Of a stretch of DNA of 64,000 nt, positions 45,792-54,437 are shown in pieces. A model generated the notes under the pieces. The model was not told the origin of the DNA and did not search any database. It was given only the letters and a program-made list of their open reading frames with translations. Position numbers and translations under genes: made by a program. Source of the DNA: Companilactobacillus zhachilii (lineage in GTDB: Bacteria > Bacillota > Bacilli > Lactobacillales > Lactobacillaceae); assembly GCF_003606365.2 (NCBI RefSeq), contig NZ_CP031933.2, positions 2,108,001 to 2,172,000 on the forward strand. The letters are read 5' to 3'. The first letter of the stretch is position 1. Each line of letters begins with the position of its first letter.

Positions 45792-45851
45792 TAAAAAAAG
45801 CTAGATATTTTTCTGGATTTATTATACCAAGGGAAAATATCTAGCTTTTTG
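45792..45851. terminator. CTAGATATTT hairpin H5, bidirectional (solo copy, reversed flanks)
   Basis: AAAAAAAGCTAGATATTTTT pairs with AAAATATCTAGCTTTTT between convergent genes. The flanks (ctttctcaagt before, attcaatttcaaata after) match the right part of subfamily b units in reverse. Confidence 0.85.
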
Positions 45852-45884
45852 TTTATATTCAATTTCAAATAACACGACACTCTT

Positions 45885-47273
45885 TTAATCTTGCAAATAC
45901 TTAAACACTTGTTGTCCAGCCTGACGACCGAAGATAACCGTTTCAGCGATGGAATTACCACCGATACGATTATTTCCATGCAAACCACCAGCTACTTCAC
46001 CTGCAGCAAACAACCCTTTGATTACCTGACCCGATTCATCAAGCACTTGCGTTTGATGATTAATCGCTATGCCACCCATCGTATAATGAACGGCTGGAGC
46101 AATATGGATCGCATAAAACGGCGCATCAGAGATATTACGTTCCATTCCGGTTGTACGCCCAAATGAAGAATCATTTTGACTCTCAACCGTTTTATCCCAA
46201 TCAGCAACTGTTTGTTCAAGATTCTCAGCATCAATATTAATTTCAGTGGCTAATTCAGTTAAGGTTTGCCCTGTTTTCACTAAACCAACATGATTATAAA
46301 ATTCGATTGCTTTAACACGATTACGAATATCGCGATCAAAAATTAAATAGGCTCCCGTTCCACCTAAATCATCAATTGCTTTAGTGACATTTTTTCTCGT
46401 ATCCAACTCATTAACGAATCTTTGACCATTATTATTAACTAAAATAGCCCCTTCGCCACGAACAGCTTCACCAATCAAAAAGGCATGCGGTGTATCTTGT
46501 TGAACTGTTGGGTGAACTTGTATCTGATCCATATCAACTAATTTGGCACCCACTTTTTGAGCTAACTTCAAGCCATCTCCAGTGGCCCCAGGCTGATTGG
46601 TCGTCCGTAAATTCAATAAGTCTGAACGATATTCAGCTAACAAATCTTTACCAGCGCCAAACCCTCCAGTGGCCAAAATAACTGCTTTCGCATGAATATC
46701 AACTTCTCGATCAGTTTCAGCTTTTACACCAGAAATTCGACCATTATCTTTCAATAAGCCAGTTACCTTAATACTAGTAAATAATGGGATTTCGTCCTTA
46801 GCAACCCACTTCAATAGTTCCGTTACCAAATAACCACCAATTGGCGCTAATGAACTTGGGCGATGTGTCCGCATTGTTTTCATCCCACCAGTAATGGTTA
46901 AATCATCTAATTTAATACCATGTTGGGCTAACCAATCAATTGCTAAAGCCCCATGTTCAGTGAAAAATTTAAGCAACTCAGTATTATTTTGCTTGCCACC
47001 ACCGAGATAAGTTTCATTGTAAAAATCTTCAAAACTATCAACAATTTTGTGGTCCAATTGAACTGAAGTTTCGGCCGCATTCATTCCTGAAGATGCCCGT
47101 GTCGTATTTCCACCGATTTTATCCATCTTTTCTAAGATGACTGGCTTCAAACCTAATTCATAAGCTTGAATAGCACTCGTTAAACCAGTTCCACCGGAAC
47201 CAATAATAATAACGTCATAGTTATCCTTTAATTCACTCAAATCGCTCGATTCAAAGACAAATTTTTCTGCCAT
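45885..47273 (-). CDS. Fumarate reductase flavoprotein (soluble, FrdA/flavocytochrome c type)
   Basis: The 462-aa FAD enzyme reduces fumarate to succinate. It has the FAD motif GSGGTGLTSAIQA near residue 25, MNAAETS and MGGIAINHQTQ, and the FAD-closing GNNRIGGNSIAETVIFG at the end. It lacks a heme or FMN-binding domain. The start lies one base after the fumC stop. With fumarase upstream it forms a short reductive malate-fumarate-succinate branch that can use up NADH-derived electrons. Confidence 0.92.
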   Translation of the reverse strand: MAEKFVFESSDLSELKDNYDVIIIGSGGTGLTSAIQAYELGLKPVILEKMDKIGGNTTRASSGMNAAETSVQLDHKIVDSFEDFYNETYLGGGKQNNTELLKFFTEHGALAIDWLAQHGIKLDDLTITGGMKTMRTHRPSSLAPIGGYLVTELLKWVAKDEIPLFTSIKVTGLLKDNGRISGVKAETDREVDIHAKAVILATGGFGAGKDLLAEYRSDLLNLRTTNQPGATGDGLKLAQKVGAKLVDMDQIQVHPTVQQDTPHAFLIGEAVRGEGAILVNNNGQRFVNELDTRKNVTKAIDDLGGTGAYLIFDRDIRNRVKAIEFYNHVGLVKTGQTLTELATEINIDAENLEQTVADWDKTVESQNDSSFGRTTGMERNISDAPFYAIHIAPAVHYTMGGIAINHQTQVLDESGQVIKGLFAAGEVAGGLHGNNRIGGNSIAETVIFGRQAGQQVFKYLQD

Positions 47274-47274
47274 T

Positions 47275-48660
47275 TTACTTCTCCTCAATATTAGTCATAT
47301 CAATCGGTACAACCCATTTGTCAAATTGTTTCTCAGTTACCTTACCTGATTTCAAAGCAGCGACTTTCAAAGTTGTTCCTTCACGTAAAGCTTGTTGCGC
47401 AATTTCTGCACTTTCATGATAACCAATGTGAGGTGATAATGCTGTGACAGTCATTAATGATTGGTCTACTAATTCAGCCATTCGTTTCTCATTAACAGTC
47501 AAACCGGCAATCATCTTATCGGCAAAACCATTCATTGTTCCTGTCAATAAATCAGTTGATTCTAGGAAGGTATAAATCAAAACTGGCTTATAAACGTTCA
47601 TTTCAAAGTTACCTTGACTGGCAGCCATATTTACCGTTACATCGTTACCCATTACTCGCACGGCCGCCATTGTAATTGCTTCTGCCTGAGTCGGGTTAAC
47701 TTTTCCAGGCATAATCGATGAACCCGGTTCATTTGCGGGAATATTCAATTCACCGTAACCCGATCTAGGACCACTAGCTAAGAAACGGACGTCGTTAGCA
47801 ATCTTTAATAAATCGCTAGCCAAAGTTTTGATAGCACCGTGAACCACATTTAAGCCTGAGTGAGCTGCCAATCCATAAAACTTATTGGTTTCCGCAGTGA
47901 ATTCATGATTATAAACTTGGCTCATCTGCTCAGCAATTTTATCAGCAAAACCAGGAGCAGCATTCAAGCCTGTTCCGACAGCTGTTCCACCCATTGCTAA
48001 CTCACCGAGTGTCTTGTTCAAAGTTTGCAAATAGTCTAAATCATGTTCCAACATACTGACCCAACCACTGACTTCTTGTCCAAAAGTTAATGGTGTAGCA
48101 TCTTGTAAATGTGTTCGACCAATTTTGACAACTCGCCAATATTTAGCTTGTTTTTGCCTCAATTCATTAATCAAATGTTTGGTTGCTTCTTCAAGTTTAT
48201 CAACCGCCATAGCGGCCGTAATGTTCATTGCAGTAGGGAAAATGTCATTGGAACTCTGACCATGATTGACATCATCATTAGGCAAAATTTCAATTTTAGC
48301 ATTGATTCTTTGAGCCACATGAGCCACAACTTCGTTAACATTCATGTTCGTTTGTGTTCCAGAACCTGTTTGATAAACGACTAAAGGAAAATCTTTACGC
48401 AAATCAGTGTCTTCAAGACTTAGCAGTTGGTCGATGGACTCAACAATTAAATCTGCCTTAGCAGCATCAATTGCTGAAACTTCTTTGTTGGCAATCGCAG
48501 CAGCCTTCTTAATTTGTAATAAGGCCTTGATAATTTCAAGTGGCATTTTTGCACCAGTTGAGAAATTGTTACGACTACGCTCAGTTTGAGCACCCCAGAG
48601 TGCATTAGCGGGGATTTTTACGGCACCAAGTGTATCTTCTTCAATTCTATAATCAGACAT
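47275..48660 (-). CDS. fumC: Class II fumarate hydratase
   Basis: The 461-aa enzyme interconverts malate and fumarate. It has the signature GSSIMPGKVNPTQ at about residue 315, the active-site segment GSGTQTNMNVNEV, and NDDVNHGQSSNDIFPTA. GGAGGG precedes the start at 48660; the longer frame has no site. Operon with the reductase. Confidence 0.95.
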   Translation of the reverse strand: MSDYRIEEDTLGAVKIPANALWGAQTERSRNNFSTGAKMPLEIIKALLQIKKAAAIANKEVSAIDAAKADLIVESIDQLLSLEDTDLRKDFPLVVYQTGSGTQTNMNVNEVVAHVAQRINAKIEILPNDDVNHGQSSNDIFPTAMNITAAMAVDKLEEATKHLINELRQKQAKYWRVVKIGRTHLQDATPLTFGQEVSGWVSMLEHDLDYLQTLNKTLGELAMGGTAVGTGLNAAPGFADKIAEQMSQVYNHEFTAETNKFYGLAAHSGLNVVHGAIKTLASDLLKIANDVRFLASGPRSGYGELNIPANEPGSSIMPGKVNPTQAEAITMAAVRVMGNDVTVNMAASQGNFEMNVYKPVLIYTFLESTDLLTGTMNGFADKMIAGLTVNEKRMAELVDQSLMTVTALSPHIGYHESAEIAQQALREGTTLKVAALKSGKVTEKQFDKWVVPIDMTNIEEK

Positions 48661-48760
48661 TTTTTCCCTCCAAAACAAAGTAATTAACTCAATTATAGCG
48701 GAGATGAAAGATGGGGCAAAATGAAAAGGAATCGTTTTTCAAATTCAGTTACTTAAATAT

Positions 48761-48941
48761 GCCGCCTCCAAGAACAAGAAATTTTGGTCGCTATGGGGAC
48801 CGATTCGAGCCAAAGTGCGGTCTCGAATCTCGATTTTGAACTTCGAGAAGACCATTCGAATTTCAAAAGTCGTCCCGTGGTGTAGGCGCTGAAGCGCCAA
48901 TGCCACCTGCACAGCGACCAAAATTTCTTGTTCTTTCCGGC
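48761..48941 (+). repeat. Cloverleaf repeat core, copy R10 (subfamily a)
   Basis: Arms: GATTCGAG/CTCGAATC, TTTTGAACTTCGA/TCGAATTTCAAAA and GGTGTAGGCGC/GCGCCAATGCC. The outer stem is CAAGAAATTTTGGTCGC against GCGACCAAAATTTCTTG, with GAACAAG/CTTGTTC changed on both sides relative to R3's GAGCAAG/CTTGCTC. Confidence 0.92.
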
Positions 48942-49084
48942 TAGTTTATCCTTTATTTCTAAATCAATAGTGAATAACTTTCAATATTATAATGTCACTG
49001 ATAACTAAAGTCATATGATAAGGGGTATATTGAATTTCAAATCTATAGTAAAAAATCAACTAGCACCACGCGTATTGAAGATAC

Positions 49085-49148
49085 TAAAAAAGGCTAAATA
49101 TTTTATCTCGATATATTGCCTGAGATAAAAAGTATCTAGTCTTTTTTT
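49085..49148 (-). terminator. CTAGATATTT-type hairpin H6 (divergent)
   Basis: AAAAAAGGCTAaATA pairs with TATCTAGTCTTTTTTT, with an inner stem TTTATCTC/GAGATAAA unlike the other copies. It terminates the YfcC gene. Confidence 0.75.
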
Positions 49149-49183
49149 CACAAATAGTACTAATTTTAGGCCTTAAATTATTT

Positions 49184-50713
49184 CTAAATCAACACTCCGA
49201 CACTCAAGAAGACCAGTATCAAAACAACTATCATAATTAGTAGTTTCATGACAAATTTCAACCACTTGTCAAAACCGACATTAACCATTGCTAATGATAC
49301 TAAAATCAATCCAGTTGGTGCAATTAGTCCAATCAAACCTTGACCCCAATTATAGGCGTTGATAATCATGGATCTATCAATTCCAACCACATCGGCTAAT
49401 GGCGCCATGATAGGCATGGATAGTACGGCCAAGCCTGATGATGATTGAATAAAGAAACCTAAAATAATGTATACGAAGAATAATACGCAGATGAACAAAA
49501 CGCTATTCATCCCTTTGATCTGGTTGGTAAAGTAATTCATGATCGTATCACTGACAAAACTCTTTTCCATTACGATACCAACTGATCTAGCTAAACCAAC
49601 TGTTAGAGCAACGCCCAGCAAATCTCCAGCCCCGGACACGAAACTATCGACAAACTTGCTCTCTTTTAAGCCAGCTGTAAAAATCAAAATATACGTTACA
49701 GCCAAGAAAACAACCGCAATTTCAGTAAAGTACCAGCCTAATTGTTGTACACCATAAATCATGACCACGAATCCTAGTGCAAAAACAATCAAGGATAACT
49801 TCTGGCGCATTGTGAAATCACCTTTAGTCGTTAAATCTAAGTCACCTAAAAATTTCTCCTTATCAGTCTCTGCCTGGTCAGCAACAAATGATTTGGAAGG
49901 GTCTTTTCTAACTTTTTCAGCATAATGAATTGTATAAATAATCGAAATACCGATTGAGGCAACCCACATTAAAACTCTCATTGGCATACCGTCAGTAAAA
50001 TTAATTCCAGCAGCGTTGGAAGCAATAACCGTTGAAAATGGATTGATTGTCGAACTCATGGAACCAATCGCGGTACCCAAATATACCGCTGCGACCACGG
50101 TCAACGTGTCATACCCTGCCAATAAAAAAATTGGAATAAGGATTGGATAAAAGGCAATGGTTTCTTCAGCCATACCAAAAGTTGTTCCACCTAATCCAAT
50201 CAAGGCTGTGACAATAAAAATCAGCCACTTCTGTTTACCTTTCAATACTTCAGACAGTCGCATCATTCCGGAGTTCATCGCCCCAGTTTGATTAACGACC
50301 CCAATAACACCACCTAGAATCAAAACAAACACGATGATATCAACACTATCAACAATCCCTTGAACTTGTGACGTTAAGAATTGATTGATTGTGCCAAAAA
50401 CACCTCGTTTTGGTTTCTTAATTTGATGATAAGTATTTGGAATAGCCGCTGGACGGTAAATTGTCCCATCCTTAAATTTTGAAACATTTATTTTAATCTT
50501 ATAATCATCGAGTGTCTTTTGAGTGGCACTCTTCTTAATTGTCTTACCAGAAGCTTCGGTAATAACAAATTTGTCCAAGCCCGAATTATATTCCAAGGTA
50601 CTGTACTTCCCTGATGGAATAAAGAACGTTAAAGCTTGAACCAAAATCAAAACGATAATAATAACAGTATACGCGGAAGGAAAGCTGTGCTTTTTCTTTT
50701 TTGCATTAGCCAT
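49184..50713 (-). CDS. YfcC-family membrane carrier (C4-dicarboxylate/amino acid type)
   Basis: The 509-aa protein has 12-13 helices, an early soluble loop (residues about 35-100), and the family strips QALTFFIPSGKYS and GLGGTTFGMAEETIAFYP, NPFSTVIASNAAGI. YfcC relatives include arginine/ornithine and dicarboxylate carriers; the exact substrate is not known. The nearby malate/fumarate genes suggest an organic acid (inference). The start at 50713 has GAGGGG upstream. A cre site lies before the gene. Confidence 0.85.
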   Translation of the reverse strand: MANAKKKKHSFPSAYTVIIIVLILVQALTFFIPSGKYSTLEYNSGLDKFVITEASGKTIKKSATQKTLDDYKIKINVSKFKDGTIYRPAAIPNTYHQIKKPKRGVFGTINQFLTSQVQGIVDSVDIIVFVLILGGVIGVVNQTGAMNSGMMRLSEVLKGKQKWLIFIVTALIGLGGTTFGMAEETIAFYPILIPIFLLAGYDTLTVVAAVYLGTAIGSMSSTINPFSTVIASNAAGINFTDGMPMRVLMWVASIGISIIYTIHYAEKVRKDPSKSFVADQAETDKEKFLGDLDLTTKGDFTMRQKLSLIVFALGFVVMIYGVQQLGWYFTEIAVVFLAVTYILIFTAGLKESKFVDSFVSGAGDLLGVALTVGLARSVGIVMEKSFVSDTIMNYFTNQIKGMNSVLFICVLFFVYIILGFFIQSSSGLAVLSMPIMAPLADVVGIDRSMIINAYNWGQGLIGLIAPTGLILVSLAMVNVGFDKWLKFVMKLLIMIVVLILVFLSVGVLI

Positions 50714-50770
50714 AATTGTCCCCTCTTTTCCCATTAATTAAATCCTTCACAAGTTAATTATATCAGGAAA

Positions 50771-50784
50771 AGAAAGCGTTTCCA
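50771..50784. promoter_or_regulatory. cre site upstream of the YfcC carrier gene
   Basis: AGAAAGCGTTTCCA matches the consensus at 13 of 14 positions. It is followed by the end of the metal homeostasis peptide gene. Confidence 0.7.
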
Positions 50785-50805
50785 TTATATTATTATAATC
50801 TTAAT

Positions 50806-50910
50806 TTATTTACGTTTATTATCCTTAATGGCACGTAACGCACGCTTACGAGTCTTGATATTAGGACTCCTGAGCTGACGGTAAGCTGTTGCTGTAGACA
50901 TTTTTTTCAT
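50806..50910 (-). CDS. Putative metal homeostasis peptide, 34 aa
   Basis: A 34-codon gene starts at an ATG at 50910 and ends in TAA at 50806. The peptide is MKKMSTATAYRQLRSPNIKT followed by RKRALRAIKDNKRK. It is very basic and matches the short lactobacillus peptides annotated as putative metal homeostasis proteins next to zinc-free ribosomal genes. It follows rpsN after 14 bases with a GGGG site, and probably belongs to the same Zur-controlled operon. Confidence 0.75.
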   Translation of the reverse strand: MKKMSTATAYRQLRSPNIKTRKRALRAIKDNKRK

Positions 50911-50924
50911 AATTTTTCCCCTTA

Positions 50925-51194
50925 TTACCAACTAGCTTTTTTCACACCAGGAATTTGACCGGCATGTGCTAACTGTCTAAAATTCAAACGAGACATCCCA
51001 AATTTACGCATGTAGGCGTGGGGGCGTCCATCGATTGAGTCACGATTCTTTAAACGAACTGGACTAGAATCTCTTGGTAGCTTTGAAAGAGCAATATAAT
51101 CACCCTTAGCTTTTAATTCTTTTCGGATTTGAGCATATCTTTCAATTAATTCCATTTGTTTCTTATTTCTAACAATCTTTGATTTCTTTGCCAT
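50925..51194 (-). CDS. rpsN: 30S ribosomal protein S14, zinc-independent paralogue
   Basis: The 89-aa protein starts [20 protein letters not shown] and ends [11 protein letters not shown]. It has no CxxC pairs, so it is the zinc-free (C-minus) form, longer than the 61-aa zinc form. Such copies replace the zinc form when zinc is scarce. GAGG lies upstream. Second gene of the operon, two bases after rpmG. Confidence 0.95.
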   Translation of the reverse strand: MAKKSKIVRNKKQMELIERYAQIRKELKAKGDYIALSKLPRDSSPVRLKNRDSIDGRPHAYMRKFGMSRLNFRQLAHAGQIPGVKKASW

Positions 51195-51196
51195 AA

Positions 51197-51346
51197 TTAC
51201 TTAACCTCTTTAAAAATTTCTCTTTGTTTTGTTTTTGGTGAATATTTCATTAATTCTAAACGATCTGGATGGTTCTGTTTATTTTTACTGGTTAGATATA
51301 GACGTTCATTCGTCTTACTACATTCCAAAATAATATTTTGACGCAT
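51197..51346 (-). CDS. rpmG: 50S ribosomal protein L33, zinc-free type
   Basis: The 49-codon gene runs from ATG at 51346 to TAA at 51197. The product starts [20 protein letters not shown] and ends [12 protein letters not shown]. Only one Cys is left, so it cannot form the four-cysteine zinc ribbon. GGGG precedes the start. It heads rpmG-rpsN-metal peptide. Confidence 0.9.
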   Translation of the reverse strand: MRQNIILECSKTNERLYLTSKNKQNHPDRLELMKYSPKTKQREIFKEVK

Positions 51347-51365
51347 TTTAAATCCCCACTTCTAA

Positions 51366-51417
51366 ATAGTAATTTTTACCATTCGTACATACTATTATTT
51401 TTTTAATTTAATGTCAA
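51366..51417 (-). promoter_or_regulatory. Promoter of rpmG operon with Zur-like box
   Basis: On the minus strand TTGACA (51412-51417) and TAGTAT (51389-51394) are 17 bases apart. Just after the -10 lies ATGGTAAAAATTACTAT (51366-51382), matching 14 of 16 defined bases of the Bacillus Zur box ATCGTAATnATTACGAT. Binding there would block transcription when zinc is ample. Confidence 0.7.
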
Positions 51418-51437
51418 TCAATTAGTTTTGGTTAGTT

Positions 51438-51610
51438 GCCGTCTCTGGGGGCAAGAAATGTTGGCGCTGTGGGGACCGCATGAAGCCAAGGTCTCCATGC
51501 TCGATTTTGAACTTCGCATAAAGCGCGAATTTCAAAACTCGTCCCGTGGTGTAATGGCTAAAGCCATTACACCACCTGCACTGCTGCCAACATTTCTTTC
51601 ACCCAGAGAC
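51438..51610 (+). repeat. Cloverleaf repeat core, copy R9 (subfamily b)
   Basis: Arms: GCATG/CATGC replacing GACTTG/CAAGTC, TTTTGAACTTCGC/GCGAATTTCAAAA, and GGTGTAATGGC/GCCATTACACC perfect. The outer stem has a few unpaired changes (GGGGGCAAG against CTTTCACCC). Confidence 0.9.
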
Positions 51611-51685
51611 TAATATATTCGTTGTTTTTTATACGGTCTAATTGATTCGATAAAAGGGTTACACATTATTTGAAATTGAATATGA

Positions 51686-51742
51686 GTAAAAGGCTAGATG
51701 CTTTTTCTGAATTTATACCAGGAAAACATATCTAGTTTTTTT
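51686..51742. terminator. CTAGATATTT hairpin H7
   Basis: AAAAGGCTAGATGCTTTTTC against AAAACATATCTAGTTTTTT, slightly decayed. Inside the R9 unit, before the MarR promoter. Confidence 0.65.
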
Positions 51743-51868
51743 ATATTCGATTCTATAACCAAAATTGAGAAAGAACCCAAAATAACTTCTAATAATGCAG
51801 TTCAATATGAACCAAGCAACCTACTTCTCCCACAATTACTATCTTCTCAAAAAAATAATAAAATTTCG

Positions 51869-51925
51869 TTGACATTAATTCGGTACCGAACTATAATTCT
51901 TCTTGCAATAAAGTTCGGTACCGAA
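51869..51925 (+). promoter_or_regulatory. MarR promoter with two identical palindromic operators
   Basis: TTGACA (51869-51874) and TATAAT (51892-51897), 17 apart, form a consensus promoter. TTCGGTACCGAA occurs in the spacer (51879-51890) and again downstream (51914-51925), 35 bases apart. A dimer bound to each would block the polymerase; autoregulation by the MarR protein is likely. Confidence 0.85.
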
Positions 51926-51959
51926 TTAATTTAATAAAAACGAAAAGAGGATTTTAAAT

Positions 51960-52646
51960 ATGAGTCAACTTACAGATGATTTAATGAAACAACTACGTTT
52001 TATCAGTGAAGCTGGTAATTACTTTATGAGTCAAAAAAAACAAAAATTAACTGGTCAACAACGGGTCCTAGCTATTCTTAAACTGGAAGACGGCTTAACG
52101 CAAAACTACCTTGCCGAAGTTCTAGACCTTCGTCCTAGTTCTATTGCGGAGCTATTAAAGAAAATGGAAAACAATGGTGACATCACTCGTACTGAAGATG
52201 AACGAGACAAACGTACCAAACATGTGCACTTAACCGAAGCTGGTCAAAAAAAAGCTGAAGAAAATGCATCCCTAAAAAATGAGGACTACAGTGAGACTTT
52301 CTTTGCCGGTTTAAATTCAGATGAGCAAACCCAGTTCAGCGATTACCTTCAAAAAATTTCTGACGGTTGGGATGAAGATTTCAAAAAAAATTCAGCTAAA
52401 TTCGTTGATCCAACGGACAAATTCAAAGCTATGTTGAATATGCGTAATCAAATGATGCATATGCGTGAAAATATGACCGATGAGGAAATCGATCAAATGC
52501 GACATGAAATGCGTCAAAATATGCACAATATGCCTTTTAATGGCCATTGCCGTCCTAATTTTGGTGGAGCAAGGGGCCATGAGAATTTTGGTCACGGACA
52601 TGGGCCTGATTTTCGTAACAATTTCTGGCGTGGTCCAGAATATTAA
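51960..52646 (+). CDS. MarR-family transcriptional regulator
   Basis: The 228-aa protein has a winged helix (residues about 25-105; LTQNYLAEVLDLRPSSIAEL, then DERDKRTKHVHLTEAGQKKA). It is longer than usual: the C-terminal 90 residues are rich in Met, His, Asn and Gly (MRHEMRQNMHNMPFNGHC, GHENFGHGHGPDF), a possible metal or heme-binding tail. It is cotranscribed with an ABC exporter. AAGAGG precedes the start. Confidence 0.9.
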   Translation: MSQLTDDLMKQLRFISEAGNYFMSQKKQKLTGQQRVLAILKLEDGLTQNYLAEVLDLRPSSIAELLKKMENNGDITRTEDERDKRTKHVHLTEAGQKKAEENASLKNEDYSETFFAGLNSDEQTQFSDYLQKISDGWDEDFKKNSAKFVDPTDKFKAMLNMRNQMMHMRENMTDEEIDQMRHEMRQNMHNMPFNGHCRPNFGGARGHENFGHGHGPDFRNNFWRGPEY

Positions 52647-52670
52647 TTTCAATTTTGTGAGGATAGTACA

Positions 52671-54437
52671 ATGCACAATGGAGCAATGATAGGACACGAA
52701 TTACCTAAGCGTAATGGTACATTCAAGTTCCGAGATTTTATGCGTTTGATTAACAGTGTTAATCCTAAAAAGAGCTTATTCATGCTCGGTATGTTGTTAA
52801 GTTTAGTAACTAGTGGTGCCAGTTTGGTCGTGCCACAATTAACCAAAGGCTTAGTTGATACAAGTGGACTTTCCAAAATTGACAGTAAGATGTTAGTTGT
52901 TTTAGTCTTAGCATTCTTAGTTCAACTTGTTTTTGGGACCGTTGGTAGCTTTATCCTGCGTTATGTCGGTGAAAGTTCGGTTAAGACATTACGTGAAAAA
53001 TTATGGGCTCACTTATTACAATTACCCGTTGATTACTTTGACGATCATAAGTCAGGTGAAACAAGCTCTAGATTAGTCAATGATACGAGTGTGATCAAAG
53101 ATTTAATTACTTCTCAGTTCCCTAATTTTATTACCGGAGCTATTCAATTAATTGGTTCCATGATTATCTTATTCTTCATGGATTGGAAAATGGCATCACT
53201 TATGTTTGGCATCATCCCTATCTTCGTCTTGATTCTCTTACCGATTGGTCGAATCATGTCAAAACTAGGTCGGAAACTGCAGGCCGCCACTGCTGATTTT
53301 AATGCCGATGCTAGCGAAAAATTAGCCGAAGTTCGTTTAATCAAATCAAGCAATGGTGAAAACTTTGAACGTGCAACTGGCGGCAACTTTATCGACAAGA
53401 TTTTCAAAGTCGGAATTAAAGATGCCCGTGTAGAAGCCGTTTTACAACCAATTATGACAACAGCTATGTTAGGTGTTTTTGTCGGTATCTTAGGTTATGG
53501 TGCTGTTAGAATTCAACAAGGTACCCTCTCAAGCGGTTCCTTGGTCGCCTTTCTACTCTACCTATTTAATATCATTACTCCAGTAGCCAGCTTTGCGACC
53601 TTCTTCTCCCAAGTTCAAAAAGCAATGGGTTCAACTGAACGCATTCAAGAAATTTTACAAACAAAACCAGAAGTTACTACCGCGGGAAAAGCAATTGATG
53701 TCGAGGGACAAACTATTACAGCTACTCAGCTTGATTTTAGTTACGACTCTGATAAACCTATTTTGAAAAATGTTTCTTTTGAGGCTAAACCTAATACAGT
53801 TATTGCCTTTGCTGGACCTTCTGGTGGTGGTAAATCAACTATTTTCTCTCTACTAGAAAGATTTTATCAACCAGATAGTGGTTCCATTTTAATTGGCGAC
53901 CACAATATTAAAAATATTGATTTAGCTAATTGGCGTTCCCAAATCGGCTACGTTTCCCAAGATAGTGCCGTTTTTGCTGGTAGCATTCGAGACAACTTAC
54001 AATACGGATTGGATAAACAATTGACCGATGAACAACTTTGGCACGGTTTATCATTAGCTTATGCCGACGAGTTCGTTCGTAACTTTCCTGATCAATTGGA
54101 AACTCAAATCGGTGAACGCGGTGTCAAACTCTCCGGTGGACAAAAACAACGAATTGCTATTGCTCGGGCCTTTCTCCGTAATCCAAAGATTTTGATGTTA
54201 GACGAAGCCACCGCCAGCCTTGATTCGGAATCAGAAGAAAAAGTTCAACGAGCCTTAGATCAATTGATGGTTGGCAGAACTACTCTTGTTATCGCACATA
54301 GACTTTCAACAATCGTTGATGCAGATCAAATTTACTTCATCGAACATGGCTCAGTCACAGGTCATGGAACTCACCAAGAATTAATGAAAGACCATAGTTT
54401 ATATGCCCAATACGTGAAAGAACAAGTTGTTAACTAG
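52671..54437 (+). CDS. ABC multidrug exporter, fused permease and ATPase
   Basis: The 588-aa half-transporter has a six-helix membrane domain (residues 30-320) and a nucleotide-binding domain with Walker A GPSGGGKST, signature LSGGQKQRIAIAR, Walker B ILMLDEATASLDS and switch His in VIAHRLSTI. It resembles LmrA/BmrA homodimeric exporters. The start has GAGGA upstream, 24 bases after the MarR stop. Expression is probably induced by a MarR ligand. Confidence 0.92.
   Translation: MHNGAMIGHELPKRNGTFKFRDFMRLINSVNPKKSLFMLGMLLSLVTSGASLVVPQLTKGLVDTSGLSKIDSKMLVVLVLAFLVQLVFGTVGSFILRYVGESSVKTLREKLWAHLLQLPVDYFDDHKSGETSSRLVNDTSVIKDLITSQFPNFITGAIQLIGSMIILFFMDWKMASLMFGIIPIFVLILLPIGRIMSKLGRKLQAATADFNADASEKLAEVRLIKSSNGENFERATGGNFIDKIFKVGIKDARVEAVLQPIMTTAMLGVFVGILGYGAVRIQQGTLSSGSLVAFLLYLFNIITPVASFATFFSQVQKAMGSTERIQEILQTKPEVTTAGKAIDVEGQTITATQLDFSYDSDKPILKNVSFEAKPNTVIAFAGPSGGGKSTIFSLLERFYQPDSGSILIGDHNIKNIDLANWRSQIGYVSQDSAVFAGSIRDNLQYGLDKQLTDEQLWHGLSLAYADEFVRNFPDQLETQIGERGVKLSGGQKQRIAIARAFLRNPKILMLDEATASLDSESEEKVQRALDQLMVGRTTLVIAHRLSTIVDADQIYFIEHGSVTGHGTHQELMKDHSLYAQYVKEQVVN

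Larger units (their letters stand above)
48661..49183. other. Intergenic region holding repeat R10 and hairpin H6
   Basis: R10 (48761-48941) continues in an AT-rich filler to a clear terminal inverted repeat half, AACTAGCACCACGCGTAT, at 49058-49075, as in the R4 unit. The other end is degenerate. Hairpin H6 follows. No gene seen. Confidence 0.75.
51426..51774 (+). mobile_element. MITE-like unit of subfamily b (cloverleaf R9 plus hairpin H7)
   Basis: Ends are TTTTGGTTAG and CTATAACCAAAA. Same order as 6625-6970. It lies between two divergent genes, where its terminator hairpin has no gene to end, which argues that it arrived as a unit. Confidence 0.78.

Noticed and set aside
234..51610. Repeats as a CRISPR array or tRNA genes
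   Set aside because: Copies are kilobases apart, ~180 bp long and inverted relative to each other, with no spacers; the cloverleaf is more than twice tRNA length and lacks the T-loop and anticodon features.
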